Source: Symsagittifera roscoffensis (lineage: Eukaryota; Xenacoelomorpha; Acoela; Convolutidae). From it: a DNA stretch of 64,000 bases. How positions within the stretch are numbered: the stretch's first letter is position 1; each line of letters starts with the position of its first letter. A model generated the notes under the pieces. It made no database searches. It saw only the letters and a program-made list of their open reading frames with translations, and was not told where the DNA came from. This document shows, piece by piece, positions 62,343-64,000 of the stretch. Both the position numbers and the translations under genes were made by a program. The stretch spans positions 53,314,233-53,378,232 of the forward strand of contig NC_087067.1 of NCBI RefSeq assembly GCF_963678635.1. Reading direction: 5' to 3'.

Positions 62343-64000
62343 GGGTTCTTCGGTTTGACGGCTTTCTCCCTGTCCGTCATCTCCTTCTGACTTATCCTTG
62401 TTCGAGCTCGAGGGTCCTTGTTCATCATTGCCGGCTTCTTCTCGGTTGATCTCGGTATGAGCAATGTACCGGCCGATCTATCTTCTTCTTCTCCATGGAC
62501 CACTTTGATTTCCTCGCAGCCGAAGGGTGCTAGGAAGGTTCACGTCTGCAGTATTCCTCCCACTTTCATCTCCTGTTTCACACTAGTCAGGATTAAGGAG
62601 GCTTCAGGCAGTTCGGTCCTGCCTCTCATCCTCATCGGAGCTAAGCCTAATCCCGTCCACTCCTCGTCGAATTTCCCAGGCTTGGGAGTCGCGGCGTTGC
62701 TTATTCGCCTTCTCGTTGCTTGATCCGTATATGCAAATCGTGTGTATTGTAACACGGCGGCATTTCTCCTCACAAAGTATGGATCCATAGTTCCCACGAA
62801 ATTCCCTATTCTCCTTTCATTGGTTTCGAATGCTCTCAATCTAGGAGTTTGTACCACGGAGACTGCTCGAGCAACATCCTTCTTATCAGAGGGAATTCAG
62901 GGATTGCCTCCGGCAGCTTCTTGTAATCACCCAGTCCTTCGTCTCGTCTCTCACTTTATGATATGCTGCAGTGAGACGAGGCACTCTGGTTATTTCACCA
63001 TTCGTTTTATCATAGGTTCTCAAATTCCAAAGCTTCGGAAACACTTCAATGTGTCCTCTTTCTACTTCTCCCATGCGATCACGGAAGTGGTCGTCGAAAT
63101 TGATGACTGTCATCACTGGCTCCGATATTTTCGCAAATAACAGATCTTCACTCATGAGCTCCCGCAACACGTGCTGCTCACACGAGTTCAGTGTACTACC
63201 TTCCACTGCTGATATGAGGTTCAGGTGCAGCACCGACCTCCTATATGCTTCCACTTTAACGTCAGGGAACGCAAAAGTGACTGCTGGTCCATAGATCACC
63301 GTCACAAACTCCGTGACTCCTCTGATCAGCGCCATGGGATCGGTTCTCATAACCAAGCTCAGATCGGTTAACCGCGGCATGCCTCCAACATGTCGTCTAA
63401 CATCTTCCTCTCTTTCAATCGTCTCGTCTTCTCCCGTTCCAAAGCGATTTTGTTGTAAGAGATACTGGATAAGAGCGTGTCTCAGGTCTCTTATCTTGTT
63501 CCACGAGTCCGGGAATTTCTTCATATCTAAGTTCCTCACTCTCTCTCTCTCTCATCTGCTCTGGACAACGTGTCAGTTCCATCAGTCCTCCCAAGTTTCC
63601 GTGGGTAATTGCAATCAATGTCAGAAGTCCATCTAACCGCAGGTTCTGGATTCCATCGGTGAGCAGTACCGCCGGTCCTTTCACGAAACTCTCTGCCCCA
63701 AATGTCAAGAACAAGGCTATTAGTTCCGCTATCGACACTTCCACTACTGCTTGGAGGAATTCTTTTATCAAGTAGTGCGAGACTTTCGGGTAAACTTTTG
63801 CCAAGAAGGACGCGGTCCATCCGGCTCCCAACCCTTCTAGCATGCTGTCTGTCCGTTCAAACCCCTCCTGTCCCTCCCTTCCTGGGTCCAGAAGGTTTCC
63901 AGAGTAATCTGACACATTCTGTTTACAAATTCAGCGGTCTTTTCCCCAGCATTTTCCGCCAGGTTCACCTCCTTCAACAAGTAGGCATGTATCTTTGTGA
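62343..64000 (-). pseudogene. Upstream part of the same unknown coding region, broken by frameshifts, runs off the window
   Basis: Coding-like reading continues upstream in changing frames: 62,540-62,857, 62,886-63,539, 63,415-63,915, and an open frame to the window edge. The apparent breaks are near 62,480-62,500 (frame change), a TGA at 62,540-62,542, two frame changes within about 62,857-62,910, one at a (CT)n run at 63,538-63,553, and one near 63,880-63,905. Segments are hydrophilic/globular (for example FDDHFRDRMGEVERGHIEVF and FAYTDQATRRRISNAA). The reading fits one decayed long gene, or a gene with unpolished indels. No family recognised. Confidence 0.55.

Overview
The window is animal (metazoan) nuclear DNA. 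An intron-split PIGM gene, R2-type retrotransposons flanked by 28S rRNA sequence, hAT-type DNA transposons, a satellite array and AT-rich spacers all point that way. The phylum cannot be fixed from the sequence alone. The left half is dominated by dead transposons. Host genes are sparse.

Positions 1-33,400 form a graveyard of R2-like (restriction-like-endonuclease, RLE) non-LTR retrotransposons, all on the + strand. I separate five families by eye. Families 1-4 stand head to tail (1-20,790). They encode a CCHH zinc finger, a Myb-like domain, a reverse transcriptase and a CCHC/PD-D endonuclease, every one broken. Many units are separated by a short block, TATGACTCTCTTA, that equals the 28S rRNA sequence just upstream of the classical R2 site. 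Family 5 gives the key anchor: a 5'-truncated element (24,667-27,867) sits exactly at the canonical R2 site between two genuine 28S pieces (24,529-24,666 and 27,868-27,992). Upstream of several elements the 28S GACTCTC can form helix P1 of an HDV-like self-cleaving ribozyme. A 3'-UTR hairpin is conserved across families with a compensatory change. A 4.37-kb stretch occurs twice (1-4,373 and 7,628-11,999), nearly identical. An APE-type non-LTR element (22,038-24,344, perhaps continued at 37,269-38,701) interrupts or flanks the cluster.

Positions 33,377-43,900 are mostly non-coding: two MITEs with resolvable target duplications, one of them nested in a third element, a C2H2 zinc-finger pseudogene (- strand, 34,274-35,339), an approximately 167-bp satellite (40,245-42,185) and a long terminal-inverted-repeat element (42,667-43,072).

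Positions 43,942-53,560 hold PIGM (GPI mannosyltransferase 1) on the - strand. Exon 2 is single, but the first coding exon and its upstream region are tandemly duplicated (period about 3,785 bp), so one gene has two candidate first exons. The outer edge of the duplication abuts another RLE retrotransposon 3' half (53,565-55,085, - strand).

Positions 56,701-57,887 are a complete but internally deleted hAT transposon with perfect 13-bp terminal repeats, ACCCGA-rich subterminal arrays and an 8-bp target duplication. From 58,605 to the right edge a very large, relatively GC-rich, intronless coding region runs on the - strand: an uninterrupted 1,245-codon frame preceded by further coding-like sequence broken by several frameshifts. 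I cannot assign it to a family. An endogenous viral element or an undescribed mobile-element protein are the main options.
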